Source of the DNA: Oscheius onirici | Taxonomy: Eukaryota; Nematoda; Chromadorea; Rhabditida; Rhabditidae | Direction: 5' to 3' | Assembly: GCA_932521025.1 (NCBI GenBank) | Contig: OW051470.1 | Span: 8,480,501-8,544,500 of the forward strand | DNA length: 64,000 nucleotides | Part shown: piece after piece, positions 48,906 to 60,564 of the stretch | How positions within the stretch are numbered: the first letter of the stretch is position 1 | Layout: every line of letters begins with the position of its first letter | Translations under genes and position numbers: made by a program | Notes under the pieces: generated by a model | Told to the model about the DNA's origin: nothing | The model's database searches: none | Seen by the model: the letters and a program-made list of their open reading frames with translations, nothing else

Positions 48906-49659
48906 AATCTACAGCTTTCTGCTTGTCGTGAAAGTTGGAATTTTTCCAGTGCTAGTTAAACCGAAAAAAAAACTAAACTTGCGAGAGATGCCAGGGTAGA
49001 CTACCTTCGTGTACTATCTGGCCCCTCAGATGCACCCGCTAGCCAAAGGCTTGAAGACGGGAAAATACTTTACTTTACTTTTACCTTCGTGTACTAATCA
49101 GATCAAACACTACAACTTTGCAGAACATGTTCAAATTACGGTCTCTGCATACTGACTACCTTGCGCCGGGTGACGATATATTATGGGTGCGACCGTGCTG
49201 ACAACTTCTGAGCGTTCTTTGTAGACTCATGTAGCATTTTCCTAAAAACCCTGACCTATTTTTGTCCTATAGCTCCATCAAAGACCGCCCGGTTTCAGGT
49301 CCATTAGAGTTGGGGGCAGTCCCCATTTGCACCATAATCTATTTTTACAACCCTCTGTTTATACTTTTTTTTCTGCAAAGGAAGGAAGTGTCATGGTCTA
49401 AACAGGCCGAAGAATAAATTTTACTTGTTGTCCTTCATTTGTTTTTAATGAGTCCGCGAAGGCCACCCTCAATATCCAACTCATCAGTTTATTTTTTGTT
49501 TGCTAGATCACACCCTCATTATGCCATCATCCTCTATTGGTCATTCTTGAAGAATTGCCATTCTTGCCAGATGAGTCATGAGACTTTTTCTTGAAGATTT
49601 TACGGACCGGTGGCCCCGGAAAACGTTATATCCGTTGAGCTGCTGAGCGTTGTCCGTGT

Positions 49660-49678
49660 GGGGGGGGGGGGGGGGGGG
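49660..49678 (+). repeat. 19-base G run
   Basis: Uninterrupted G homopolymer; could form a G-quadruplex, or be prone to replication slippage or sequencing error. Confidence 0.9.
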
Positions 49679-52380
49679 TGGTCAGTCTACCGTAGGAATC
49701 TCAGAGAACCGGATGAGCTTACTCAAAGCTCATCTAAGTTTTAGTAAACGGACTTCTTGCTAGAATACCGTAACCTGCTGCTAGAAAATTCTCACTCGTT
49801 CCCTGGATCTTTGATACATGTTTCTAAGTTCTCCGCTGTTCTCACAGCCGTGTGACTAATAACCAGTTATCTCTGACATCAGCCCGGTGTCAAAAGAACA
49901 TAATTTTAATAGAATGAGAACGATTCAATCCCGACGAGTACATGAGGAACCTAGTTACCGCCGCAACACAACCATCTCAAAAATTAGTCCGTTGCGACGA
50001 CAGCGCTCATTCAAAATGCAAAATAGTTTCACTTGTGCATTTGCACAAAGTGTAGGTGGAGGAGGGGAATCCTGTCCCTTCGCCTGAGGCGCAGGATTTT
50101 TGCACTCCTCAAGCGGGGAGGGAACACTTGTATCAGTTGTATCTTGAATTTGCGTGCTGACATCCGTGACCTATTGACAAACATCCAAAAACATCCACCT
50201 CTGTCTATGAATTATTCAGAAAGTTGTAGATGCGGTTTTTGAAATGAATACGGATAAAAATAGACCGAAAAAAAATTTTCGGGTACGGGTGCAAGAGTCG
50301 TAGTTTTTAGAACTTTTCCGCATTCAACAAGATTCATTATTTTGCGCTATATTTAGCATTTTCGATAGGGACAATACCCGGATACCACCCTCTGGCAATC
50401 AACCGTATTTTTTTAATTGTTTTCTATTTATCGCGCTCTGAAAAGAAGGATAACAGGATTTGTGTGGCCGCATCCTGTTGTCCATTTCTGTCTGATTAGA
50501 AACAGTTCTCTAACAAAGAGTCTGCGGGAGAGGAACAATATGTCGAAATGTGAAGCTAATTTGACGAGTACGACTCCCCCGCCGTCCGTATCCTCTTTCC
50601 TCCTGTTTCACACACATGTGGTCATCAAGGTGATTAGTCTCGCCCAGGTCCTAATCCTTGCTGACCATAGTCACACCTTGTTTTGAACTTGACATCCAAA
50701 CCACCCCCGTCTCCTGTTTTTCGGAAAAGCCAAAAGCTTTTTTAGATCTTTGTATGTGGGGATACCCCAGGATATTATTGTGACATACAGAACATGATTC
50801 CTCCTACACTCATCGTGGTTCCTTTTCCTCGTCGTCACATCTTTGTCCTTTATAAACGAAACTAAACTAGCATAGCCTTTGCGTGTCCCTCTTCTCCTTA
50901 ACGTCATGTTGAAGATAGTATTTCCAAAAAAAAACGTCCTCAGGTTTCCGCAGAGTCCATTCTGTGCAAAGGCGGGATATCCTTATCTGTACTGTGCTTT
51001 TCTTTCTTCTATTTTCCAAAAACACGTTAAACAGCTGTTTCTTCCTGTTTCAGGCTCATTATGACCCCGCCAATTAGGTTCGGAAGCGAAAAAGGGTAAA
51101 GGGAAATTGTTCGTTCCCTGTTCGTTCAGCATCAATTCAGTTTGTTATTCTTAATTTGTCTCCTTGACGTTTGGTGTTTCAAGTATCTAAAATTTGGTTT
51201 TCCTCTGCTCTGATCCACGTCACACTGAACTTCTTAGAGATGTGTGGCTCTAAGCCATAAAACTCATTCCCCGCGGGGGTTGTCTCAGGCCGGTGTTCTC
51301 ATCTAGATTTGTGAGTCAGTCAGGAGTGACTTGGTACACATCCGGGAGTATATTTTTTGGCGGCCCCGAGTAAAATGACCTTCTTGACCTGTTTTCATAA
51401 CTTGAGCTCTCGTCATCTACTCCCAAGATTGTAAGCCATACCTTTCAAAAGTGTTTGTTCCAGAATAAGCTCTGTTTATATTTTAAAGGACTGACAAAAC
51501 CAATGACATCTAATTGCCTATGATCCAATACATTTGACCGTCCCTTACCTACTAGACCACTCTTCTCACTACCGTAATCTCCAGTAGTTTAGGCTGAAGA
51601 GAAGCCCCCTCTCTGCTCACAATCAGGCAAAGTTTTACAAAGTTGTAGAACAGAAAAATCTATAACGAGCTTGTTGTAATTGAACGACAAGACAGTAGGA
51701 CCAAACATCACTTGTACCTAGTACCGTAGACCGAATTGATGCTTCAGCGGAAGCGCCAGATGTGGATGTATCATATTAAAATAAGTAGACGATAGCAAAA
51801 TAATTAGTATAAATCCTAGTCCTTGGTTTCAGCTTTCCCACGTGACGTCACACAACAGCACCATTCCAATTCTGTGTGTTTTGGGCCGTAAACTGCTTAC
51901 GTGTCACGGTTGTAAAGGATAGAGGGGAGACCAATTGGGGACCTAGCCACACCAGTTCCGGTACTTAACGCGTCAAATCCGGCCACACATGGGTGTTCCC
52001 TATTCCATTCTTATCCGACTGCACACACCAGCGCTTTCTCCTTCCTGTCATCGTTAGAGTAACTTTTTGGCCCTCGTGGTCCTCGTCGTGAGCTCTGATC
52101 AGCTCTACTTGAGTAGGTGTAGGACCTCCGCCTAACTGGCTCGAGAAAAAACAACTAGTACCTTTACGTTCTGTTAAAGTTCTACAGGAAGTATAACTTC
52201 TCGAATATTTCTACTCGTTCCATGAAATTCTTCCCATTGCTACCGTATCCACTCTACTCTTTCGCTCTCGCTTTCATAATAGTAGACAAAAACGTCTCAG
52301 TCTGATTACCACGACTGATCTCGTCTTTTATTTGATCGCGTCAAGTCCAACCCCCGATATAGTGAAAGGAGTGGTAGATC

Positions 52381-52398
52381 CCCCCCCCCCCCTCCCCC
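52381..52398 (+). repeat. C-rich run
   Basis: Twelve C, one T, five C. Same comment as for the G run, on the other strand. Confidence 0.9.
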
Positions 52399-53360
52399 TG
52401 GTGCAAACTGGCTGATCCCCATCTGTTTTCGTGTTCCCAGCACTTCTAGCCCATGACGTCCCTCCGTTCGGTTACATATCTCTACCGAAAAATTGTCAAA
52501 TGGGCATTGGATTACCAGTTTTTTTTTTCTGGTCGAGATGTTGCCAGCTGGTGGGTGTGTCCATTCTAAAAGGTAGCCCAGTCTGAGGCTGATCTTTCAT
52601 CGTGATGTCTGGTGTAGATTTTAAAGGCTATAACAGTAACAAAGAAGCAAATTTTATGTTCAGACTATCTAAATTTCCTATCTCCCCCTCACTGAAATTG
52701 TCAACTCACAATAAAAAGACAGCAGAAACTGGCTGACCTATACTGTTCCCTACTGCGGCTGCAAATTAGCGATAAATAGAAAACAAAGACCCTTCCCCTG
52801 AGAACATTTCCAGTTTTTGTTGTAGCCTCTGCACTTCCGGTTCCTATTATAATCCTTCGTGTTACTCTGTTGTTACTCCCATCTTATCAGTTTCAGTCTG
52901 ATTCATGAAACACTGTCTCTCTCTCGGTGTGGGCCTAAATCAACATGTGACGGTTTTGGATAGACATTCTGTCACTGCCATAAAATCCACAATCCTTTTT
53001 TCTTTTTCTCTCACTCCCCGACAGTTTCATTCATTTTGAGTATTTCATTGCCCTTGAACAGAATTATAACGTTGAGCGGAAATTGGCTCAAATTGGTCAT
53101 AAAGAGTGCGGGTTGCCGAGGGTGGCAAGTGCTAATTGTACTAAGAGAGACTGAGAATCATTTCCTTTCAGTACTACAGCCGTTTCCGGTGTCCCACCCG
53201 TATCATCTCGGCGCGTGCTAAACATGTAGTCACTCCAGTGCACAAGACAGAACTGTTTTTTCATCTGCTCCATAACTTTGTAAAATATTGCTCGTAAACA
53301 AACGGCTTCTGAACACAGTTTTTCGAATCTTGATTTCTTCTCTTCAGCATTATTTTGCAG

Positions 53361-54019
53361 ATGTGGTTGGTTACTGTCAGCAGCTTATTACTACTTGTCT
53401 GGCGGTCATCGGGTCAGCAGCAGAGAGATCCCCTAATTCTTAGGGTCTACCCCTTCGACACGTCCGAAGATGCACAAAGAGTTCTAGTCAGAGAACCGCC
53501 TTTGAAACGAGGTAAATAATAGCTGGGGAAGCTGTTGTTTTTAAAATACATATCTTTGCACTTTTTGTTTGGACCGTATTGGCGGGAGATCATTTTGAGT
53601 TTGCAGGCGAGAAGAGAGATGCCTCGATTTATCCTGCTGCAGGATCGCAGTTGATGCCTCGAGTTCCATTGAGAGAACCACCGTTGAAAAGGTAAAGAAA
53701 TTTTAAGAGCTGGTTAATCGTGACGGGACGAAAAGGAAGACACATGAACAAATGTTCCATTGGTTCCCGTCACGACTAATCTTTTTCAATGCGGATGACC
53801 ACTTTCACCTCCTCATCTAGCGGTTACAGATCAGCTGAATTCTTTGTACAACGGCGGTCCGAGTACCCCATTGACTTGCTTCGTCTGCCACTTCGGGAGC
53901 CTCCGCTGATCAAGAGAGCCATCAGAGCAGCCCATCCACTGTACATGGACACTCCGCTAAAAGAACCGCCTCTAAAAAGATCTCTTGAAGCCATTTTAAG
54001 ACGACTGGAAAGGTTTTGA
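53361..54019 (+). CDS. putative neuropeptide precursor with four REPPL-type repeats
   Basis: Three exons join in frame: 53361-53511, 53607-53691 and 53821-54019, for 144 residues. The ATG follows TTTTGCAG directly. An N-terminal signal peptide (MWLVTVSSLLLLVWRSSG) is followed by four copies of one motif, each ending in a basic cleavage site: VLVREPPLKR, VPLREPPLKR, LPLREPPLIKR and TPLKEPPLKR. Other dibasic sites (GEKR, QRR) lie between. Repetition of a short motif before KR in a secreted protein with nothing else conserved is the layout of nematode FLP/NLP precursors. There is no Gly before the KR, so the peptides would not be amidated; predicted products end in EPPL. I do not recognise this motif from the FLP, NLP or insulin families I know. 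Exon borders fall within or next to repeats, suggesting growth by exon duplication. Confidence 0.75.
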
Positions 54020-55063
54020 CCTCCGGAAAAAAATCTGAAACAGGATCTCTACAAAAGAAATACACGATCTCAGCTATAACTGCTCGAACTCTGTGACCGA
54101 GTCATTCATAAATTTTGGGTACGTTGTATCAAGAATCTGTGTCTGTCCTTTTGACTTCTGGCTGTCCTAAGAATACTTCTTCCGCTACGTAACAACGTCT
54201 ATTCTAGTCCAGTCTCCTCGGAACCAGAATGAGTCAAATGACCTCCCATTGAGGATATCCCAAAGGAGGGCAAAGGCTACAGCCTCAATAGAGCCTCACA
54301 CGTGTAGCCAATTGGCCAGCTCTGACGCAGTTTGACTGAATTCAGACGGGAGAAAAATAAGAGTAATGGCTAGATACAAAGAACAGGATAGGGATTTTTT
54401 GTTCTTTGGCACGGAATAAAAACAAAAAAGTTCTTTGACATTGATGCCCAGAGATGCTTGAAGATCCATAGTTGAACCCAGGAAACAAAAAGAACTTAAC
54501 AACAATATCATTTCCACTTACTTCACATGATCGAGATATTCTGCACATATCAATCACAATACTTCACATCTCCTGGTGAGGATTTCTGTTTTGAGTAATC
54601 GCCCTAACGAAAGCTATACCTTTTTTTTCGGGCGATCTTCCCAATGCAAACCCCGCGGTCGCTGTAGTGATAAATCGTTTCGGGTCTTTTAGTAGACAGG
54701 GCAGGTGGCATTTTTCTTACAACAGTGTCTGCAAAAAATTTTGGGAGCATCGTGCACTATTGTTGAACAGACTCATCTGTCTGGGCCCAATGCTTGTGTC
54801 GGAATACAGATTGTGAGAAAAAACGTAAGGTATAAAAGGTTTAGTCGAAAGTCATGCGCAAGAATTCGAAAGTCATATTTAGATGGCTTGTCAACATGCA
54901 CTTGTCAAAGACCGGAAACTGACCAGAGGATGATACAGTGAAAACACGGAACAGCTGTTTGTCGTTTGTCTTTGGCGCCCGGTTATTTTTGAGTGTAAAG
55001 GTACTGAAAAAGAACGAGCGGTAAAAGAACGAACTGATCGCTAACCTTTTGTCTCTTCCGCCT
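54020..55063. other. intergenic, no gene seen
   Basis: 1.0 kb between the neuropeptide gene and the first hemopexin-like gene. No supported exon. Confidence 0.5.
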
Positions 55064-57031
55064 ATGCGTCTTTTCTTTGTTTTATTTTTACTAGGGGCTG
55101 TACTAGCTAAGTCGTCACACAGAGGATCTGTTGGTTTTTATCGTTTCTTTTTGAAGATGGATTTTTAGAGTCTAGCTAGATCGAGTGTCAGTACTACCCA
55201 CAGTACTTCGTTTTCTTCTACTTTCAAGACCTCACACGCACATTCTTCTCATTTCGGTTCCACAACCAAAAAGCCACTGTCAGTGAGGAAGTAACATTTT
55301 TCAATAATTTCACAAGTCGGTGGAAAAGTGGAAGCAGTTCTTTCCAAGACACAGAGAAATCTGTAAGCCAGCCCAGACCTACTGGCAGCCGTCCCGAATC
55401 TTCAAGCAGATCTACTGAAGAAAAAATTTGCAGGATCGAGATGGGGTTCTGGTACAACTACGAGTCGGCCTATTGGGAGCGCGGTGTATTTACAAGAGTC
55501 CTAAGAAATTTTGTCAGTTTAGGGAAGTCGAGGTGGTTCAGCAGCTCGTGCTCAACTAGCTCAATCTGACAGATTCAATGCACCGACAACGGTAAGCTTT
55601 ATTTATTGAGAAGATACAAGTCGAGTTTTTTTTCTCTGTAACTCTAGTTTTCCAGAAAGCACATACTCGTGTTCAAGCCCCTCAATCTGGTAGGACTTCG
55701 TATGAGAGCTTTAAAATTCCCACGACAGTAAGTATTTTTTATTTGCGCTGAAGATTCGGACCCTCCTCTGCAGATTCTATTGAATGACTGACTTTCAGAA
55801 AATGCCCACTCGTGCTCAATCTGGTAGGAACTGGTATGACGATTTCAAAATAACAACAACGGTTAGTTAACGGACATTCTAAAATCTTTAATTTCTACAG
55901 AAAAAGCCTTCTCGTACAAAAACTTCTCGTCTGAAATTGACAGAATTCAGACAACGGTAACGATTTTCATTGTTCTGTAATTGAAAGTTTTACAGAGAAA
56001 TCCCGGTCGTCTGCAACGGATCAAGGACAAGCTCCCAGCGTTCACCAACAAGCTAAAGGAAAAACTGAAGCCGAGGCTTCCAGCGATTACCGCAGCAGCC
56101 AAAAAGTATGGACCGAAAGTGGCAAAGTCTATTTTCAACAAGGTATGCTCGTTACGTCAAATGAAAGAAAATGAAATTCAGTTCAGAGGGAAAACTACAA
56201 CTATGAGACCAATAAATGTTGCGGCTGGCCGTACCATAGCCTATAATGTTGCTAACATTAATATGCAGCCGAATACTGCGACAAGTCCCGAGACAGTACC
56301 ATTCCCGAAATAGTAGTCGGTGACGAGTGCGTTTTTTGTGTTTTTATGACTAAGCAATTTTGTTTTATTTCAACTTTATGGAACATTTTTTCTTCAGAAT
56401 TTTCATCGAATACAACGACGACTTCAGCGCCGAGTGTCCCGAGAAAGTTGATGCGTTCCTTCAAATTGGCAACCTTTCCTTCATTTTTGAAGAACATCAC
56501 GTCTTTCTTGTTGAAGACGGATCGTAAGTTGTTTTTTTTTCATGAAACTTTTATCCAAAAAAAATCAGATTGAACCAGACCTCGGCGATTTCTGACCTGT
56601 TTCCGGGAGTACACAAAGTTGACGCGAGTGTCTTTGACGCCAAGCAGGAACTAATTTTACTTTTTAAAGAGAGAAAGGTGATTTGACGTGACATTGTCTT
56701 TGTAATTAATTTTCAGGTTTTTGGCTTCAATTGGAGTGAAGATCACGAAAATTTCACTTTGGCTGAAAATTTCCTCGGATGCGCTGGTCACGATTATTAG
56801 CGGGTATTTTTTTCCTTTTCACATTTCAAACAAAAGCTTTTACAGAATTTGCCGCTAACCACACAAGGTCTTTCCGACTGGGACGACAAGAAAGCCGTCG
56901 TCTTCGCCTCAGACAAAATTTACGAGTATGATTACGAAGCGAAAAGCATTATTGGAGAAGAAACAAGTCTCAGTGATTTTTTCGGCTGCTATTTTGTCGA
57001 CATTCCCTCTGGCAACAGTACAAGCGTGTGA
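55064..57031 (+). pseudogene. hemopexin-repeat secreted protein, upstream tandem copy, probably damaged
   Basis: It starts with a signal peptide (MRLFFVLFLLGAVLA, 55064-55129) and a Ser-rich exon (55169-55282). There follow near-duplicate small exons at 55523-55591, 55656-55727 and 55799-55861, all of the type AQSGR..Y..FKI.TT, and a fourth, 55901-55956, that is out of frame. Exon 55996-56142 encodes a very cationic segment (LKEKLKPRLPAITAAAKKYG). Hemopexin-like exons from 56398 (CPEKVDAFLQIGNLSFIFEE, SDLFPGVHKVDASVFDA) closely match the gene at 57374. Against that gene, a stretch of about one propeller blade is missing after GFNWSEDHENF and a TAG follows at 56798-56800. The last blade (56846-57031, IYEYDYEAKSIIGEE) still looks coding. 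Splicing around 55283-55500 is unclear. It may be a truncated functional protein rather than a dead gene. Confidence 0.55.
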
Positions 57032-57373
57032 ACGGGTTGATATTTTTTATAGTTTGTTCTGTTCCCAAACTTCCCGTATTTTTTTGCGTGACCTTGCCAA
57101 TAAATCGTAAAAATATTCCAATTTGAGCTCACGGCCGCCTATAAAGTTTGATTTTCGAATTTTTTTTTGTCGTGTTTTTTTTGCAATGTCGTTACGACAT
57201 TGCCGTATCGTAAAAGTTTCAGTCACTTTTGTCTAAAGCAAATTTGAGAACAAATAACTTCCTTTAGTGAGTCACATCAATCAAACTTTACACAAATGAG
57301 GGGATCAAGATCCAGCTTGATAAAACGCTTCGCGAGCAGCTGACTTCCTCATTTATTGACGGGTCAAGTGAAA

Positions 57374-59150
57374 ATGCGTCTTCTACCATATATTCTTCTC
57401 TTTTTGGCAGCAGATGCCAAATCTAGAGGATCAACTTCTAGAGGGAGTGTATGTTTTTAATCATTTCACAAACAGAAGATTTCAGAGTTCATCGCGTAGC
57501 TCTTCTTCCCGGTCTTCCTCGTCTTCTTCAAATTGGAGGAGTTCCATCAGCAGCAGCTCAAGATCGGTTAAATTCAAAAATTATAAATTAAAAAGTTATA
57601 ATTTCTAGAGCAGCTCGAGTGGGTGGTTTTCATCTGGAAGGTCCAGCAGTAAACCTTCAACGAGTTCGTGGAAGCCATCTACCGGAACCAGAAGCTCCTC
57701 AGGTTCTTCTGGTAACCTTTTCAGCTGGTTCAAATCCTCTTCTTCAAGGGTTCAGCAAAGCAAAAAAATATCGAAATATCGAAAGCAAAGTTTAGAACCC
57801 AAGGCCAACAGCAAGTTGGAGCGTGGGAGGTTCTTCATTTTCCAATTCGGTCGGCTTTTTCTCTAACTTTTTATACAATAATTATAGAGAAGCCGTGGAA
57901 ATTCGGCTGCGCGAGCTGCCGTAGCCAGTTTAATATCGTCTGGCAAAACTGGTAGTACCCTTCAACAGAAAATTCGGAGGAAACTGTCAGATGTTGGCAC
58001 GAGATCAACTTTGTCCACGTATGCCAGGGAGTATAGAAGACGACCAAGGATTTACGTAGGTTCATATTGCTTTTGAAAAAAAGAATTGCATTAGGGAAGC
58101 GGGCGATCTGGTTACTACTACGGTTCGTATTATCCCTACGGGACTTACTACCAACACCGCTACTATCACACCTCCTACAGTAGAGGATACGGCAATGCCC
58201 AACAATATCTCCAGTCAGCTCCGGATAATTCTACCGACTACGATCTGTTTTTGGAAAATGGAAGAAATTTGACTATGATGGAGAGAAACGAAACACTGGA
58301 TACACAAAGACGGTTCACAGAAGTTGATAATGTTCCAGTGGATGCAAAAGAGTTCGTTGTTAGTTTATGAGATAATGCTTTTTAGAATTTTCATTCCCTA
58401 CAACGATAACCTCTTAGCGGAGTGTCCCAATAAGGTCGATGCGTTCCTTCAACTTGACAACATCTCCTTCATCTTCGAAGATCATCACATGTTTTTGATC
58501 GAGTATGGAGCGTAAGTCTTCCGCTTTTATGCTTAAAATAATTTTGTCTAGATTGAACCAAACGTCAGCCATATCTGATCTCTTTCCGGGAGTTCATAAA
58601 GTCGACGCGAGTGTTTACGATGACAGCTTGGATGTGGTTCTATTGTTCCAAGAACGTAAAGTAAATATTTTTCGAAAACTCGCAAACACCTTTTTTTAGG
58701 TTTTCGGCTTCAGATGGAACAACACCGTGGGTGAATTCAAGCCTTTGAATGGTTTTCCGAAAAATCTAACCGAAAGTATCAAGTTCACTCCCAGTGCTGC
58801 TTTCACCTGGGCCGATGGGTATCCCGTACTGGTTTCGGACAAGAACGACTTTGCCGTTTATGACTCGTATAAAAATGATGAAATCAAGGTTGAGAATCAG
58901 ACTACTCGCTACCTAGAGGTACTTTTCTTTTTTTTTGCACTGTGAAATTGTATTTTAGAATTTTCCGGGCTCTATCAGAGGAATGTCACGCTGGGGTACT
59001 GACAGTGCCCTAGTTTTTACTGAAAACAAAGTCTATCAGTTTGACCTAAAACAGAATTCAATAATTGGAGAGCCGGAGATATTGGATAGCTTTCTTGGTT
59101 GCTTTTATGTAGAGATTTCCAACGGTGGCGACGTGAAAAATACTGATTAA
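57374..59150 (+). CDS. hemopexin-repeat secreted protein, downstream tandem copy
   Basis: Ten exons join in frame: 57374-57448, 57486-57566, 57609-57749, 57796-57849, 57888-58055, 58095-58351, 58386-58511, 58552-58660, 58700-58918 and 58959-59150, for 473 residues. After a signal peptide (MRLLPYILLFLAADA) comes a Ser-rich, low-complexity region, then a Gly/Tyr-rich patch (SGYYYGSYYPYGTYYQHRYY). The C-terminal 250 residues hold hemopexin-type blades: CPNKVDAFLQLDNISFIFED, SDLFPGVHKVDASVYDD, SAAFTWADGYPVLVSD and the block from GSIRGMSRWG to VYQFDLKQNS, with a cysteine in the first blade and another near the end (FLGCFY) that would close the propeller. Secreted and possibly extracellular-matrix or cuticle associated; haem binding is not implied. 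The neighbour at 55064 is its tandem duplicate. A likely polyadenylation signal AATAAA lies about 35 bases after the stop. Confidence 0.75.
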
Positions 59151-59328
59151 AATGAAAATCATTTAAGAATGATTTATTCTACTACAATAAAACTATCCGA
59201 ACAAAAATTGTACAATCAATTTGTGTTACTTCATTATGAAGTGTAACCTGCCATCGTCTATCCTCGATAACTACTGTCTTGCTATAAATAAGCTCTTTTG
59301 CCTAAAAAAAAACTCTTTTCCCCGAATC

Positions 59329-60564
59329 TTAAAGTATCCTTACTCTGCAAGAAGGCTGATGTATGTAAGTTGGTGCTGGGCCGAGCTCGTCACTAACTGT
59401 CTCAAGGGCCTCTTGAAAGTAGCTCTGACACTTGATTGACGTCTTCATATGACTCCGGGAAATTTCCAGACTCGTCAGAGAACCAAGTTTGTTCGAAACA
59501 AACGTCTAAAATAAGATATGACTCAAGTTGAAACGTTTACGTACGCTTAAGCTGTTTTGAATGGATTCAATAAAGTCGCGCGACGTGGCCGGTTTGAGAC
59601 ATAGCTGCTGTATAAAATTGTTCTCCTCGAGATCGGGCAGAGGCCCGGTGAACCAGGTCAGTTCCAGGTTCCGGACGTGTCTCTGCAAAAATGTATGTTT
59701 ACTTCTTCAGGACATTAGTCTAGTGCGCAATTTCCAAAAAAATCTCACCGACAGCGAATCACCTCGACTGTAATCCTCAATGACCAGTACATCCGGCTTG
59801 ATGATTTCAACAATATTTTCTCGTACTTGCGAAGCCAACATCTTTTTGCAGTTCCATTTTATTTCTCGAAGCATGTCAATGTACTGTTGATATGTACTCG
59901 ACCGACAACACTGAAACAAGATTGTGATATCCAAAAGCAAAATTCTCACCATAGCGTTACAAGCACCGACACAGGCAGCATTTTCAATGGATAATCCGGC
60001 AAAGGCCAAACTAAATTCCTCAATTTTTGCTTGCTGTTCTTTCGGATCGGCGCCAATGCTTGAGACGCAGATATTGACGGTTGGTTTGTAGGGAACGTTG
60101 ATGTGAGCTCGTTTCTCCACGACAAATGCGTCTAGGAAACGGCATGTCTGGCGAAGACCGACCAGCGTAGATGGAGTGAACTGAAAAAAAGTGCTTTGAT
60201 CTTTAATGTTTGTGTCCAAGGCTAAAGATAGTCCTCTTTTCTTCCATCGACACTTTGGGGCATTGTTTGCACGAACGGAGTGAGAGCAAAAGCGATGTGT
60301 TTGACATTTCCGGGAAGTAGAATGTGCAAAATGTCACGTGGGCGCTCGTGGATCCTTGAGCAGATTTCTGGGAACAATCAACTATCCGAAAAAGAAGATA
60401 AGGTAATCCAGCATACTCATTTTTGAGACATGACATTTCTTATTTAAAACTGAATTTCACAAGATTATTCACATTTTGAACAAGAAAAAAACATAGTAAA
60501 CCTTTTTCAGCACAGCAATGAGCTCGTCAGAAGGAAGTTGAGTCAAGTCGAACAGCTGCGGCAT
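59329..60564 (-). CDS. F-box-like nematode protein
   Basis: Six exons join in frame, all in phase 0: 60564-60502, 60367-60254, 60180-59950, 59910-59749, 59682-59545 and 59505-59329, for 294 residues. The first exon reads FDLTQLPSDELIAVLKK, which resembles the start of an F-box (LP-x-E-x-x-x-x-I). The rest alternates hydrophobic and charged helices and strands (LRQTCRFLDAFVVEKRAHIN, VRNLELTWFTGPLPDLEENN, ISRSHM), as in nematode F-box/FTH proteins that present substrates to SCF ubiquitin ligases. Exon 2 is weak: another frame there (RDILHILLPGNVKHIAF) looks more protein-like but does not keep frame with the neighbours. Further upstream exons (60606-60815) are possible. The family assignment is tentative. 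Confidence 0.5.

Larger units (their letters stand above)
41392..53360. other. 12 kb gene-poor region
   Basis: No convincing exon found on either strand over this span. It holds palindromic MITEs at 42791 and 48553-48905, a perfect hairpin at 47447, a 19-base G run at 49660 and a C run at 52381. It precedes the putative neuropeptide gene and may contain its long-range regulatory DNA, undetected non-coding RNAs, or exons too short for me to see. Confidence 0.5.

Noticed and set aside
42000-53000. CRISPR array or bacterial operon
   Set aside because: No regularly spaced direct repeats, and intron-bearing genes throughout; the window is eukaryotic.
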